Part shown: positions 25,733 to 36,915 of the stretch, in pieces
Layout of the letters: the number at the start of each line of letters is the position of its first letter
How positions within the stretch are numbered: position 1 is the first letter of the stretch
Origin: Nepenthes gracilis
Lineage: Eukaryota; Streptophyta; Magnoliopsida; Caryophyllales; Nepenthaceae
DNA: 64,000 nucleotides
Assembly (NCBI GenBank): GCA_033239525.1
Contig: BSYO01000036.1
Coordinates: 9,198,126-9,262,125 of the forward strand
Direction: 5' to 3'
Position numbers and translations under genes: made by a program
Notes under the pieces: model-generated
Database searches by the model: none
The model's input: the letters and a program-made list of their open reading frames with translations, nothing else
What the model was told of the DNA's origin: nothing

Positions 25733-25746
25733 CTAGCCCCCCACAC
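25733..25746 (-). other. Polypurine tract of the 24.4-28.4 kb element
   Basis: The minus strand reads GTGTGGGGGGCTAG directly before LTR start TGATGGG. This is the expected plus-strand primer site for reverse transcription, and it fixes the orientation of the element. Confidence 0.7.
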
Positions 25747-26373
25747 TGGTGGTTAGATTTCTGTCCTCCAGTATTTTCATGATGGGACGTTTTCCTTGCT
25801 TTGAGGATCCTGTAGAAATTTATAAAAGCGTGAAGGAGGGCTTGACCGGAATTGTTGACCGTTTTGGCCAATTCCAAAGTATCAGAATTGTTGACCGTCC
25901 TGGTCAATTCCGGTGTACCGGAATTTTTGACCATCCTGATCAATTTCGGAGTACCAGAATTGTTGACCGTCTTGTTCAATTCCGGAGTACCAGAATTGTT
26001 GACCGTCTTTGGCCAATTCTGGGAATGATTTCTGCCAGCTTTTGGCCGGATTGCGAGGCAGAATACGACACGTGTCCTCCTTTGGTTGGGAGGAGATCCG
26101 GGTCATTAATGCGCCAGAGATCCGTCCTTTTGCAGGGTCAAGTAGAGAGGTGACACATGGCAATCCTGACAGTGTCATTAATGAGGGGTTTCGTGCGAGA
26201 GTCCCGTCCTTTTGTTGGGTCAAATGAGGAGGTGACGCGTGGCCGAACCGACGGCGTCCTTTGCATGCTTAGCGCTTAAGTTTTCCTTCCGTTTTTTGAA
26301 ATCAGTTACGCCTCCAAACCTTCGTCTTCCCCGTCCTTGCTTCTCGACCAAAAACCCTAAAGCTCTTCTGATC
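25747..26373 (+). promoter_or_regulatory. Putative promoter/leader of antisense ORF: five 36-bp W-box repeats and a G-box
   Basis: Five tandem units of exactly 36 bp begin at 25849, 25885, 25921, 25957 and 25993. Each opens with GAATT(G/T)TTGACC and carries a second TCAATT-type half. A further TTGACC is at 25842, and GGTCAA occurs twice downstream (in the two roughly 85-bp imperfect repeats at 26110-26260). A CACGTG G-box lies at 26069-26074. WRKY factors bind TTGAC(C/T) and bZIP/bHLH factors bind CACGTG; that this block drives the antisense ORF starting at 26374 is inference. Confidence 0.55.
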
Positions 26374-28000
26374 ATGGCTTCCGTGGCGGATTTTCCATCC
26401 AATTTGAGAGATAATGACATTAAGGCTTTGTGCGTCGAGTTTAATATCCCTAAAGAGATGGCCTGGAAGGTCCCAGGCAAGGACGACAAAGCCCTTTGTC
26501 CACCGGAGGACTATATTACTGTTTATGAGGCCCATTTGAGGAGCGGCCTCCACCTGCCGTTGCCGGAGGAGTTTGAGTCGATCATGACGGCCCTGTGAGT
26601 ACCCATCACCCAGCTTCATGCCAATGCGGCGAGGTATATTTGTACTCTATGTATTTTCGCCCGGAAGCTTGGCCAGAAGTTTAGGATGTCTGGCCTTAAG
26701 GTTGTATTCAAAGTGACCCAGGGGATAGAGTGGATTTCACTCAACCCCCGTACGGGGATAAAAATAAACAAGGCCATTCACGACTCCCTGAAGAACTGGA
26801 AAAATCGATTCTTCTTTGTAAAGGTGTGAGAGAAGTGGCCTATTCCGCGGGACTCGGGCAAGGTCCCAGAGGTGCACCTTGGTACACTGCCTGCATCGGA
26901 GACCTCTGCCTATGCTTGGCTGACCAAGGCCATACGGGACAATCCCGATGAATTCCAGAGGGACTTCTTGGTTTCCTATGCGGAGACCAAGAAGGATCAA
27001 TGGGGATCGCCGTCACCGGTCCAGAAGCCGCACCCTCCGATTAAAATGGTGAATCCTAAGGTCTCAAAGAAATTGATCATTCGACCAAGGTCCTCGGAGG
27101 AGGCTACTGAGAGGGCGACTGCTACGCCCTCCTCTTCCTCTTCGCAGATTGATCTCGTGGCTGCCGGGATTTGCGGTGGTCCCGGCAGCACTTCTAGAGC
27201 GGAGAGGTCCGTTGAGGACAGGCCGGCGGGATGCGGAGGGGTTATTCTGGCCCAACCTGTGGGGAGGTTGATTCCAGGCGCCGCCTGGATGGGATCTGCA
27301 GAGGAGCCAGCTCGTAACGTGCCCGAGGGTTCACGCGTTTATATTGTAGAGCCATCGTCAAGAGCCGATTCACCAGATGCTGCCCCAAGGGCTACTAGGG
27401 GTAGGAAACATGCTGCGGCTACCCCCGAGGCTGCAAGAGAGGAGCCCGCCGCTGCCACTGATGAAGATGAGTTTTTGGATCGTCTTTTGGATGAGGCAGC
27501 GGCGTATTCGGCGCGAGAGGACGCTCCTGGCTCAACATCTTCGGTTCCACCACCACCCGGCCGGGCAGTCCGGGCACGGGAGGCCTTATAGGAAGACTTA
27601 CGAGGTATGACCTCTGCAACGACTTTCTTGTACTTCTTTCTTCCTTATATTTACAAACTCACATTTCGCTTTGGTCCTGTGCAGCCAAGAAGATTGGCTT
27701 GACTATCTCCCGAAAAATGGAGCAGCGCGAACGCATCATTGCGGACCGGGAGGCTGAGATAGCCTCAGCTAGATGCCAGTATGCCGCCTCGGGAGGAGAG
27801 CTCCATGAGCGACAAATGCTCTTGAGGTCATCATGGCGGGCGTGAGACAGAGAACGCCGAGTCGGGGGCGGAAGTTTGCAAAGGCGGAGATTGCTCGCCT
27901 AAAGGAGGAGGATGACCGAATGAAAGCGAGCAACAACGCCTCGCAGATCGTGCCACCGCCGCGGAGAGCGAGCTGGCTACTCGGATGAGCCTCCATGAGG
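26374..28000 (+). pseudogene. Antisense ORF of Tat-like element: Transposase_28-like domain, linker, intron, coiled coil
   Basis: ATG at 26374 (MASVADFP). The domain signature runs in one frame: DIKALCVEFNIPKEM, then PPEDYITVYEAHLRSGLHL (about residue 43), ITQLHANAARYICTLC, EWISLNPRTG, SLKNWKNRFFFVKV and NPDEFQRDFLVSY. In-frame TGA codons at 26596 and 26827 sit where the sister copies have arginine or another residue, and a TAG is at 27589. A Ser/Pro/Ala-rich acidic linker (27080-27590, with DEDEFLDRLLDEAAA) is followed by an 80-base intron, 27605-27684 (GTATGA...TGTGCAG). A coiled-coil exon follows, with REREIIADREAEIASA-like heptads. The 3' end is lost at the deletion junction near 28000. 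It lies antisense to the host retrotransposon. The protein may have acted in element regulation or movement, but its function is unknown. Confidence 0.7.
27605..27684 (+). other. Probable intron in the antisense ORF
   Basis: Donor GAG|GTATGA and acceptor TGTGCAG with a CT-rich interior. Joining the flanks gives EDLRA followed by KKIGLTISRKMEQRE. The antisense ORF at 39659-37604 has an intron at the equivalent site, between the acidic linker and the coiled coil. Confidence 0.6.
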
Positions 28001-28400
28001 CTTTGGGCCTGAGTGAGCCAGGCCCATTATTATAAAAGAGTCCTTTTGGGCCCAATGTATGGGGCGCAGACGGTCAACGTCCGAGTTGACCGTCAGAGTG
28101 TTGGCCGCCCTCGTGGAGAACGAGAGGGAGAGCGGCCGCGATCAATCGATAATGTGGGCGTGGAATGGAATAGGCCAAAGATTGCGCAAAAGCCTCTATA
28201 GGCCCAGTCAAGCTGGTCAATATTGAGTTGACCGTTTTTGAGTAAGTTGGCCGCCAAGACGGTCAACGCCAACGTTGACCGTCTTTGGACTTTTCGGTTC
28301 CTGGGCCCATCTTCTTACTCGGCCGTTAAAAATATTGACTGACATTCTTGGGCTTCCGTTGACCTTTCTTTGGGCCAGCCCATTGCTGGTGTATCCATCA
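28001..28400 (-). repeat. Truncated 5' LTR of the 24.4-28.4 kb element
   Basis: Matches 25331-25732 closely, including GGGCCCAATGTATGG and the terminal GTGTA(C/T)CCATCA. The first ~925 bp of the LTR as read on the plus strand is missing. At the junction the decamer GGCTTTGGGC (28000 region) also occurs in the intact LTR at 25329-25339. Confidence 0.75.
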
Positions 28401-30278
28401 TATATATATATATTCTCTTGTTCGTCGTTTGCATAATTGATGAATAGATCTCATTCAAATCTCCCCTTCTTGATTATTGATAATAAACAATTTTCATTCT
28501 CTTGCATGGAAAGAATTACTTAGTGATTTTTGAATCACTCTCCAGTAAGTCTTATATAAGATATGAATTTTAAAATAATATTTTAATGATGATTAGTTTA
28601 ATTAAATTGAAAGATTTTTAAAATTAATTAAAATTTCAAATAAAAAATTAAGTTTCAGACTGAAATAAATTAAATCATATGAAGAAGAGAAAAAAAAAAG
28701 GAAGAGAAGAAATTAAAGAGAAATCAATAGATCTTTGGATAAAATTAAATGAAGATAATTACATTTTAAACCATTTCTCTCTCTATTATTAGTCATTTTC
28801 AATCTCTTGGAGTATTTCTCATTATGAATACTCATGTATATATTATTTTCATATATAAAATAATTATACTTTATATGTATAAAACTACTGCCATTTCATA
28901 AATTTTTATAAAATTTTTGTTCTAAATTTATATAAATCATGTTTTAGCACCGAATTTCTGTAATATTATTCTTGCATACTTTAATATTCCTGCATTTTTT
29001 TACATTATATATATATTTTTAAATGTATTAAATTCTTATATAACTATTCATACATACTTTAGATTTTAAAGAAATTGATAAAATCACATGAACTATGTTA
29101 AATTTTTGTATTTTTTTTTGCATAACAATTTTTATATGTTTATAAATCATACAATATAATTCCTATATGTTTTCAAATTACATATTAATATTTATGCATA
29201 TTTATAATTTTTACTATATGACATATATTTGTAAGAAATATGAAAAAAATTATATATAAATTTTGATAAAGAAAATTATATAAATTTTCTCTTGTATAAA
29301 ATAATTAAGAAATGTTTATATTTAAATAAAGTTTTCAGTATAATTAAGTATGGGCCATTGTATAGAACTAATGAAATATATTCGAATATGTTTTAATATG
29401 TTATTAGTTAATTAAAGGGCAAATCCATCATCCGTGGTTTAAAAAGTAGCGTTTGGTTCAGACTGTAGGGATTATATGTAGTTAGTTCATTCATGGGTTG
29501 TGAATAGTATCATATGATTTTTAACTATATTTAAACAATTATAACCTAAACTTTGATATTCATTCTTTATTAATGAGATCATCATCAATCCTTATTCGTT
29601 TTATATGTTAACACGATTATAAGATATTTTATGTATTTGTACAACAAATTTTTGCATAATTTCTATTATTATATAAATTTTGACATAATTTATTATTAAT
29701 AATTTGCATTTGTAAGGTATAAGTTTTAAAACTTTTAATTTTTATTATAATTAATTAAATTGAGATAAGTAAAGTTGAGATAAAAAAAAGATCAAAATTA
29801 ATTTTAAATTAGGTCACATTGGGTTGATGTGACGCTCAACCGATACCTGACATACGCATATGTGTGTTCTGAGTAGAAAGTTTCACATGACGGACGCCTG
29901 ATCGAAACTCAAGCATGCTCTGGCAAGGTGCTTGCTCTTGATGCACATCAAGGGACAGTTGAGCGTACTTTTAGCAGATTGCTAGGGCTTGACTCATGCT
30001 TGATGTGACGATTGTGTGTCACAATATTTTGTTGTGGTGCCCGTTGCATGCTTGATGAGTGCACGTCCACCTGTTTTCTATGTAAGTCTCGTCCAACTAA
30101 TTTTTGGTTATTTTCTATTAGATTTTGAGAGAAAAAGAGAAGGAGAAAAAGAGAAGAGAGAGAATGTAAGGCTTGAGTTTTTAATTATTGATAATCTTAA
30201 GTAATTAAGATAATTTAGTTAAAATTGAGATCAAACGTTATAAAAAATTGGGTTAAAGAGTCAAAATTGAATAGGTTG
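28401..30278 (+). repeat. AT-rich LTR-like debris, split from 41241 onward by the Tat-type insertion
   Basis: No gene seen. The block at 28700-29450 resembles 41640-42500 in style and order (AT-rich with repeated CATG-containing motifs, ending in a segment like ATCCGTGGTTTAAAAAGTAGCG). The block 29800-30180 resembles 41241-41600 (GACGCTCAACC, CTCAAGCATGCTC, then GAGAGAAAAAGAGAAGG-like purines). These look like pieces of one LTR family, plus orientation. Boundaries are not resolved. Confidence 0.4.
30274..30278. other. Target-site duplication, left copy
   Basis: GGTTG directly before LTR start TGATGGGC. The same five bases follow the right LTR at 41241-41245. Confidence 0.85.
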
Positions 30279-31305
30279 TGATGGGCATGCCCTTAGTGGG
30301 TAGGTCTAAAAGGGAGGAACGATCCAAATCCACGAGGGCCCACATATAAGTTTGGGCGGTCAACGTCTACCGTTGACTGGACGAAAGGCCAAGAAAGCTG
30401 GCATAAGGACGGGCAATTGGCGCAAAGGACTGTCAATATTTCTGCTGACCGACAGTACTATAGTGGGCCAGCCCGCAAATAAGCCTCATGAAAGCCAGGC
30501 CCAGTTTCACCTGCGTTCTTGTCTGTGGCGAGCAATGGTTTCTTCCTTGATTACGCGCTCTCCCAAAAGGCAACCTCCATGGTAACGGTTACCAACAGAT
30601 CCAGCGCCTACCCCATGAGAAAAGCGTCGAATTCTCTCCCCTGTTTGTTGTAAACCCTAACCGTTGCAAAACACCGAAGGAATGTAACCCTCCCAAGGAG
30701 CCATTACCGCCATTATTGCCAACGTCAAGAAAGGAAGCTGTTCCAATAGAGCACTGAAATCATGCACTCCTACCTAAGGAAGGATGTTCAACTTCTCGAC
30801 TATAAGAAGGCCATGGAGTCTACATTCTAAGGTATGCCTTCTTGAAAGAAACAAACGCTCTCATACCCAATTGAATCACTTTCACATCCTCCTTCCTTTT
30901 TCCTGAGTAATCCATTAGAGCTTACACGACGCACTCTTAGGCTCCCACGCTGATAGTACGCCCACGCTCTATCTCTCTCCCTGGTTGCTTCGATCCCCAG
31001 AAACCCTGGGATAGGAATCACCATTCCTCTCGAGCGACAGTACCTCTCTCAGCGAGAGTCAAATCATAACCACAAACACTCTCTGTTTATTACCCTCATA
31101 ACGTCCTTTCCTTTACTTTTTCGATTCTTGGAAGGTTGTTTTGTTAACTTGAGCCTCAGAATATTTACGGTGAGGCAACATCCTATCGGCACCTGACCTC
31201 TCATTTGTTTTAGTGGTGTGTAGGATTCAAACTCGGTGGATGGAGCCAGATTCAATGATTGACTCAATCCAAACCCATTTCGAAATTTGATTTCAGGATG
31301 CATCA
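30279..31305 (+). repeat. 5' LTR of the Tat-type element
   Basis: 1027 bp, TGATGGGCATGCCC ... CAGGATGCATCA. Near-colinear with 40213-41240. It contains GGTCAA/TTGACT hexamers near 30358-30377, as in the other Tat-like LTRs. Confidence 0.9.
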
Positions 31306-31306
31306 T

Positions 31307-31318
31307 TGGCGCCGCCTG
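31307..31318 (+). other. Primer-binding site of the Tat-type element
   Basis: TGGCGCCGCCTG one base after the LTR end. TGGCGCC-type sites are common in plant Tat/Athila-related elements. The tRNA species was not identified. Confidence 0.7.
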
Positions 31319-31401
31319 TAGGAAGCTTACAAAAAGCCAACCACTTTCCTAAACAACTTCATGCAATCTCACACTCTCAACTTCTCTTTTCATCAGCTAA
31401 T

Positions 31402-33019
31402 ATGGTGAACACAAGGGCACAAGCGAGCGAGGGATGTGACCTCGCCTGACAAGGACCACGCTGTTGGTACCATGGTCAGTGGGACGGTTAATGGGGTGCC
31501 CACCCCTTTCTTCCAAAACTTGGCAGAGTACATGCAGAACACCAATAGGATGCTCCAGATACTTTGCTCCCGCTAGGAGTTTGCACAAAGGGGACTCTGT
31601 CTGCAGCGGCCTCTACACCGGCCTCCAAGAGGGGAGGCCGAAGAAAAAAGAAACCAGCAAAGAAATCCAAAAATTCGGCCATTACTCAGATGTCAGAGCC
31701 CTCGCTAGTCCAAAGCTGACTAAGGCGTGGGGAGCGTTCAGGTAGCGTAACTCCGAGAGAAAGTCCAAAGAGAAGGAACCTCCGATATTCTCAGGTGAAA
31801 TCTAGGCCCCAAACTCGGGAGGAAGCCTCCCGAGCTATCAGATCCACTGGTGGCAGTAGCCGACCGACTACTAGCCACGCTAAAGGAAGGATGAAGTCGA
31901 GGACATTCCTCAACTCCAAAAGATCAACCAACGCAACTCGAGCGGATCCAAGACGGGAGAGAATTTGGAGCCTCAATGAACGCACGACAAATTTGGACAG
32001 ATCCCCTTTCACAATGGAAATCTTAAACCGTGCCATGCCCACAAAGTTCAAAATGCCAACACTTGACTCGTACGATGGGAGCATTGATCCCGTCGATCAC
32101 CTTGCCCACTTTCGCACCCATCTAAGTCTACAAGGGTTTGAAGATGCAACCATGTGTCACTGCTTCCCGCTTACCATAAAGGGGGATGCACACATTTGGT
32201 TCCATCATCTTCCCTCGGATTCCATCTGGAGCTTCCGAGAGCTAGCTGATCTCTTCCTATCATAATATGCCTCCAGTCACCGAGAGGAAAAAACCTTAGT
32301 ACCTGTCGCATATCAAGCAAAAGCATGGGGAGAATACGCAAAAGTTTCTGGATCGCTTTATGATGGAAGCTAGGTGGATCCCCAGACTCACAATGGAGAT
32401 GAAATTGGGCAGTTTCATCTCTGCGGCAACGCATGGAGATTTCTTTAGGCACCTAGCGTATAAAAATCTGCAGACCTTCCGAGAAGTGAAATTTATCACT
32501 AGGGCCTAAGCACCGGCAGAGGAGACCAACAAGGCTAAGCATCCCGAGTGGATTGAACAATCTTACTCTTTTCCGGCTAAAGAAAAGAGGAAGTATAGCG
32601 GCGGCGATCATTCTCGCCGGAAGCACCCCAGGGCTGGACTATTGGAGTGCAAGGACTAAGGGCCAATTAGCCTAATACCCTTGTCTGACACGCATTCAAA
32701 CGTCCTCATGCAGGTCAGATGTGAGAAGTTCCTTAAGTGGCGAAAACCACTTAAGATGGCGGAAGGAGGAAATCCAGCCAAATATTGTGATTTCCATCGA
32801 TCTTCCGAACTCTCCACCGAAGACTGCAAAAATGCCCCAACGGAGATAGAAGAGTTTATCCACAGAGGCCACCTTACTAGGTTTGTCAAGAACCGTAGCC
32901 AGAGCTCCGGTACAACAGGCGGTGAAGGCATAGAACCTGTCTCCTCTAAGGAATTGTGTCGTGGCAGGAGTAGTCAATATGATTGCGACTCGACTTGCCA
33001 AGACTCTGGCAGACCATAG
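31402..33019 (+). pseudogene. gag of the Tat-type element
   Basis: It starts at ATG 31402 with MVNTRAQASEG, the usual opening of such gags, and a stop follows soon after. The same frame reopens at 31795. The capsid-type region shows PFTMEILNRAMPTKFKMP, then YDGSIDPVDHLAHFRTHL, CFPLTIKGDAHIWFHHL and SFRELADLF (to about 32260), ended by a TAA where the family usually has Gln. After a frameshift, 32681-33019 carries KYCDFHRSSELSTEDC, the degraded nucleocapsid-like Cys/His block, then EIEEFIHRGHLTRFV. Gag would form the virus-like particle. Several stops and at least one frameshift make it non-functional. Confidence 0.8.
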
Positions 33020-33059
33020 GGAGTAGCATGTCGAATAATAAGCAGTACACTCGAGAATA

Positions 33060-33480
33060 ACATCATTAGTTTTAGCAATGATAACTTTGAGCATGCAGTT
33101 TCTCCCCATGCAGACCTCCTAGTTGTATTCGCCCCCGTTTCGAATAGTAGCATCGATTACCAACTGAAACGGATATTTGTTGATAATGGAAGTTCACGTG
33201 ATTTGCTTTACCTGGATGCGTTTTTTAAATTTGGTTTAAAAAAGAATCAGTTAAAGCATGCCGAAGGCCCATTGTACGGCCTTGATAACAAACTGGTGCC
33301 TGTCCAAGGGACAATTCAATTAGAAGTGACCTTGGGTACATATCTAGGAACAACGAGTCAAACACTTACCTTCTTGGTGGTTGACCTGCCATCCGTTTAT
33401 AATGCTATATGAGGCCGTCCATGCCTAGCAGCATTCAGAGCCATCAGATACGTCATCTCAAGATAAAATTCCCAATGCTT
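33060..33480 (+). pseudogene. Retropepsin (aspartic protease) of the Tat-type element
   Basis: In one frame from about 33070 the text reads SFSNDNFEHAV...PHADLLVV, then IFVDNGSSRDLLYLDAF (catalytic Asp in the DNGSS form of the DTGSS motif, 33182-33196), then TFLVVDLPSVYNAI and a stop at 33410-33412 where GRPCLAAFRA continues. The protease would process Gag-Pol. The substitution Thr to Asn in the active-site triad and the stop before the GRPWL block indicate decay. Confidence 0.75.
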
Positions 33481-33559
33481 TCGGTGTAGGCAAGGTTCTG
33501 GGAAACTAAGCCACTGGGCGGACATGCAGACATGTTATATATCCTAGATCGCCCCGAGT

Positions 33560-35115
33560 GGCAGCACCAGATTGGCAAGAGAACTCGACCATAGGGACGA
33601 GGCGAATTTACAGCAAGCACAGTCCGGAGAGGTAATCGATCTGATCCCACTAAATTCGGAAGATCCAGAAAGGTGTGTACAGATTGGCGGCTCACTTACT
33701 GGGACACTGCACGACAAGTTGATCACATTCTTACGGCAAAACACAGATATCTTCAAGTGGACTCCCGCTGACATGCCTGGGATTCTAGCCGAGCTAATAG
33801 TCCACAAGTTGGGCTTCGATCCCGGCTGTAAACCCATCGGCAGAAACGGAGAAACCATTCCGTAGAAAAACTAATTGCCATTCGGGAAAAGATAAAAAAG
33901 CTGCTGGATGTCGGCTTCATTAGAGAGGTCCAATACCCGAACTTGCTTTTGAACATCGTTCTGGTAAATAAAAGTAACGAAAAATGGCGAATGTACGTCA
34001 ATTTCACTGAGGTTAACAAAGTCTTCCCTAAAGACATCTTTTCCTTACCCAAAATTAACCTATTAGTGGATACAACATCAGGCACGAGCTGTTGAACTTC
34101 ATGGATGCGTACTGGGTTATAACCAAATCTGAATGTGCCCAGAGGACAATGAGCACACCTCGTTAATGATAGATCGAGACACCTACTTTTACAAGGTCAT
34201 GCATTTCGGACTAAAGAACGTTGGAGCCACTTACCAACGGCTTATGAATAAAATATTTGAAAGATAGATCGGTTGTAATATGGAAATGTACGTTGACGAT
34301 ATGCTCGTCAAGAGCAGAGTCACTAATGACCACATTCGCGATCTGGCTGAATCTTTGAGGTGCTCCGTGCACACCTAATGAAGCTGAATCCCGCTAAATG
34401 TGTCTTCAGAGTCTCCTCCGAGAAATTTTTGGGTTTCATTGTCTCCTAATGAGAAATGAGGCAAACTCAGAGAAGATTAAGGCTCTTGCAGACATGTCTC
34501 CACCATAGAGCGTCAAGGAAGTCCAACGGCTAATCGGACGACTGGTGGCCTTGTCTTGCTTCTTAGCGAAGTCAAGAGACAAGTACCAACCTTTCTTTAA
34601 GGAATTAAGAGGAACAAAAGCAAATGGATTCCAGTAGATGGTAGGGTGCCAGATGGCCTTCGGTGAACTAAAACGATATCTAGCTAGCCCACCATTATTT
34701 ATGTCACCCAAGGACGAAGATGAGCTTTACCTTTACTTGGCGGTGTTAGAGGTGGCCCTCAGCTCCGTCCTCATACGCCAAGACCCCGATGCTCAGCGGC
34801 CTAGTCTACTATGTGACCAAGACATTGACCGGCCCGAAGATGTGCTACCCGGGTGTAGAAAAGCTAGCCTTGGTGCTTGTTTTCTTCGCTTGGAAGCTAA
34901 GGCCTTATTTTTAGGCCCATCGCGTGATTGTCCTCATCGACCAGACTCTGAAGGAGTATTCTCCGAAACCGGATATTTCTAGATGGTTGGTAAAGTGGGT
35001 ATTGAATTGGGGAGTTCAATATCGAATTTCGGACCAAACCCTGCAATCAAAGGGCAGGCTTTGGCCGAGTTTATCGTCGAAGACCACGATACCAATTTTT
35101 GAAGAATAGCTCGTT
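33560..35115 (+). pseudogene. Reverse transcriptase and linked RNase H of the Tat-type element
   Basis: The linker region with DIFKWTPADMPGI lies near 33750. The RT fingers KLLDVGFIREVQYP and MYVNFTEVNK are near 33900-34010, and FSLPKINLLVD follows. The palm box MEMYVDDMLVKS has YVDD at 34289-34300, an intact catalytic pair. Thumb and RNase H follow: KASLGACFLRLEAK and FRLEAKALFL-like text near 34860-34920, and ISRWLVKWVLN near 34977. TAG/TGA stops at 33865, after 34090, and at 34266, plus frame changes, break it into pieces. Confidence 0.8.
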
Positions 35116-35129
35116 AAAGATATATGACA

Positions 35130-35590
35130 GAGCGAGGCAGAGCCGGAATGGGTCCTTAACGTGGATGGATCGTCTACGGACTTGGACAACGTAGCAGGAG
35201 CAGTCCTAAAATCCCATACGGGTTTGGATTGAAGTACTCTCTTAGGCTCAACTTTCCGACGACCAACAACGTCGTAGAATACGAAACCCTGTTGGCCAGA
35301 TTAAGACTAGCTAAAGAGTGCTCGACTAGGCGGTTAACCGTCCACAACGACTCAGAATTGGTCGTCAATCAGGTTAGTAGGAACTTCGAGGCATGCAACC
35401 CCCACCTGGCTAAATACTTGGCCAAGGTAAAGGAGATCAGCTAGAGATTTGACAAGGTGATCTTTATTTATATTCCCAGAGTTGGAAAATGGAAGGCTGA
35501 CCAGCTAGCCAGGGCGGTGGTGGCCGAAAATCCAGAGCCGTACTTGAGGGATATGCAGAAAATTCTCAATACTCCAACACAGAGGAGCAA
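35130..35590 (+). pseudogene. Second (archaeal-type) RNase H domain of the Tat-type element
   Basis: WVLNVDGSSTD near 35151-35184 gives the first catalytic Asp block. After a frameshift, 35229-35444 reads FPTTNNVVEYETLLARLRLA (the Glu motif), then LTVHNDSELVVNQV (the third catalytic Asp motif) and ACNPHLAKYLAKVKEI. IPRVGKWKADQLAR follows the stop. An extra RNase H of this type after the canonical one is characteristic of Tat elements, where it may help remove the polypurine primer. Confidence 0.75.
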
Positions 35591-35699
35591 AAAGTAATGC
35601 AAATCTCCAAGGCAAAAAATTGGATGACCCCGTACTATAAATACCTGGCAGATCAAGCACTTCTAGAATATGCAAACAAAGCTAAGCAGGTCAAAAAGA

Positions 35700-36915
35700 T
35701 GATCGGCTAGTACACCATGGTCAATGGATGGCTATATCGCCGTAGCTACTCGACCCCGAACCTCCGGTGCCTCACTCTAGAGGAGGCTGACTACTCCCTA
35801 GGAGAAGTCCATCTTGGCATATGTGAATCGCATATTAGCCGCAAGAACTTGGTATTCAAAATCATATGCCAAGATTACTATTGGCTAATAATGAAAAAGG
35901 ATGCACTCGAGTTCATAAAGCAATGTGAAAATTCCTAGATTCATGGCAATCTTCACCACCAGATGCCTGCCGAGCTGAAATCCCTCCAGACTCCATGGCC
36001 ATTCGCACAATGGGGGTTAGATATTTTCGGCCAATTTTTCCTTACAATGGGGCAAAGCAAATTCGTTATCGTAGACATCAACTTCTTCACTAAGTGGGTT
36101 GAAGCCATCCCGTTGGCCAAAATCACAGAGCACAACGCTCTTGAATTTATCGGTCAGAATGTAGTCAATAGATTTGGTGTTCCTAAGATCATCATCACTG
36201 ATAACATAATCCAATTCTCGGGAAGCGCTTCACCAAGTATTGCACCAATTTGGGTATTAGATTGGTCCACACCTTGGTGGCATACCTACAAGCAAATGGA
36301 CAAGTGGAAATCACAAACCGTATGCTATTCCATGGTCTAAAGACCAAGTTGGAGGACGCAGTGGACTCTTGGGTCGATGATCGCCTTCGTCTTGTGGTCT
36401 TATCGGACAACTCCTAAAGAACTAACTCGTGAGATACCCTTCAGCCTCTGCAACGGAACTGAGGTGACAATTTTGGTTGAAATCGGACTTTCGAGTCTCA
36501 GGGTTGAGTCTTTCGATCCACAGGATAGCTCGTAAAAAATTCGGGAACACCTAAACTTGTTGGAAGAAACTTGTGATGTCGCAAGGCTACGGACAACAAC
36601 CTACCAACAACGGGTTACGCACTATTATAACAAAAAGGTAAAAGCGCGACACTTTGAGGTCGGAGACCTGGTCTTACGAAGCATCAAGGCTACAGGCAAG
36701 ATCATCAACCGTAATAAACTCTCCACGAATTGGGATGGGCCTTTCCTAATCTCCGCCATCCTGCGAAACAGAGCATACAAACTTTTGAACCAGAACAGCA
36801 AGTTGGTTCCTCGAAACATGGAACGTGACCCACCTCAAGCGTTACTTTCAGTAGGGACACGGGTAAGTCAACTATCTGCATGTATACAGAGACACTTGGC
36901 ACGTTATATCACATC
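35700..36915 (+). pseudogene. Integrase of the Tat-type element
   Basis: The N-terminal zinc region includes LGEVHLGICESHISRKNL and CQDYYW, and ends near 35935. The DDE core starts after TPWPFAQWGLDIFGQF (first Asp, near 36020) and reaches IIITDNIIQF (second Asp, near 36200), after which the frame degrades and the terminal Glu block is not clear. The C-terminal part, 36557-36880, has YYNKKVKARHFEVGDLVLR and NWDGPFLISAIL. Stops after CENS and in the core separate three open pieces. Confidence 0.75.

Larger units (their letters stand above)
24406..28400 (-). mobile_element. Internally deleted Tat-like LTR element with antisense gene
   Basis: A complete LTR (24406-25732), a purine tract (25733-25746), a regulatory repeat array, an antisense ORF on the plus strand, and then only about 400 bp of the other LTR (28001-28400). 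The purine tract and the TGATGGGTACACC opening of the LTR on the minus strand set the element orientation as minus, so 24406-25732 is the 3' LTR. The rest of the 5' LTR, the primer site, gag and pol are deleted. Flanks are TATAT on both sides (24401-24405 and 28401-28405), a possible target duplication in low-complexity DNA. Confidence 0.7.

Noticed and set aside
32656..33109. Minus-strand frames opposite gag and protease of the Tat element
   Set aside because: They are shadows of the plus-strand retroviral-type genes; the genuine antisense gene is confined to 37604-39659.
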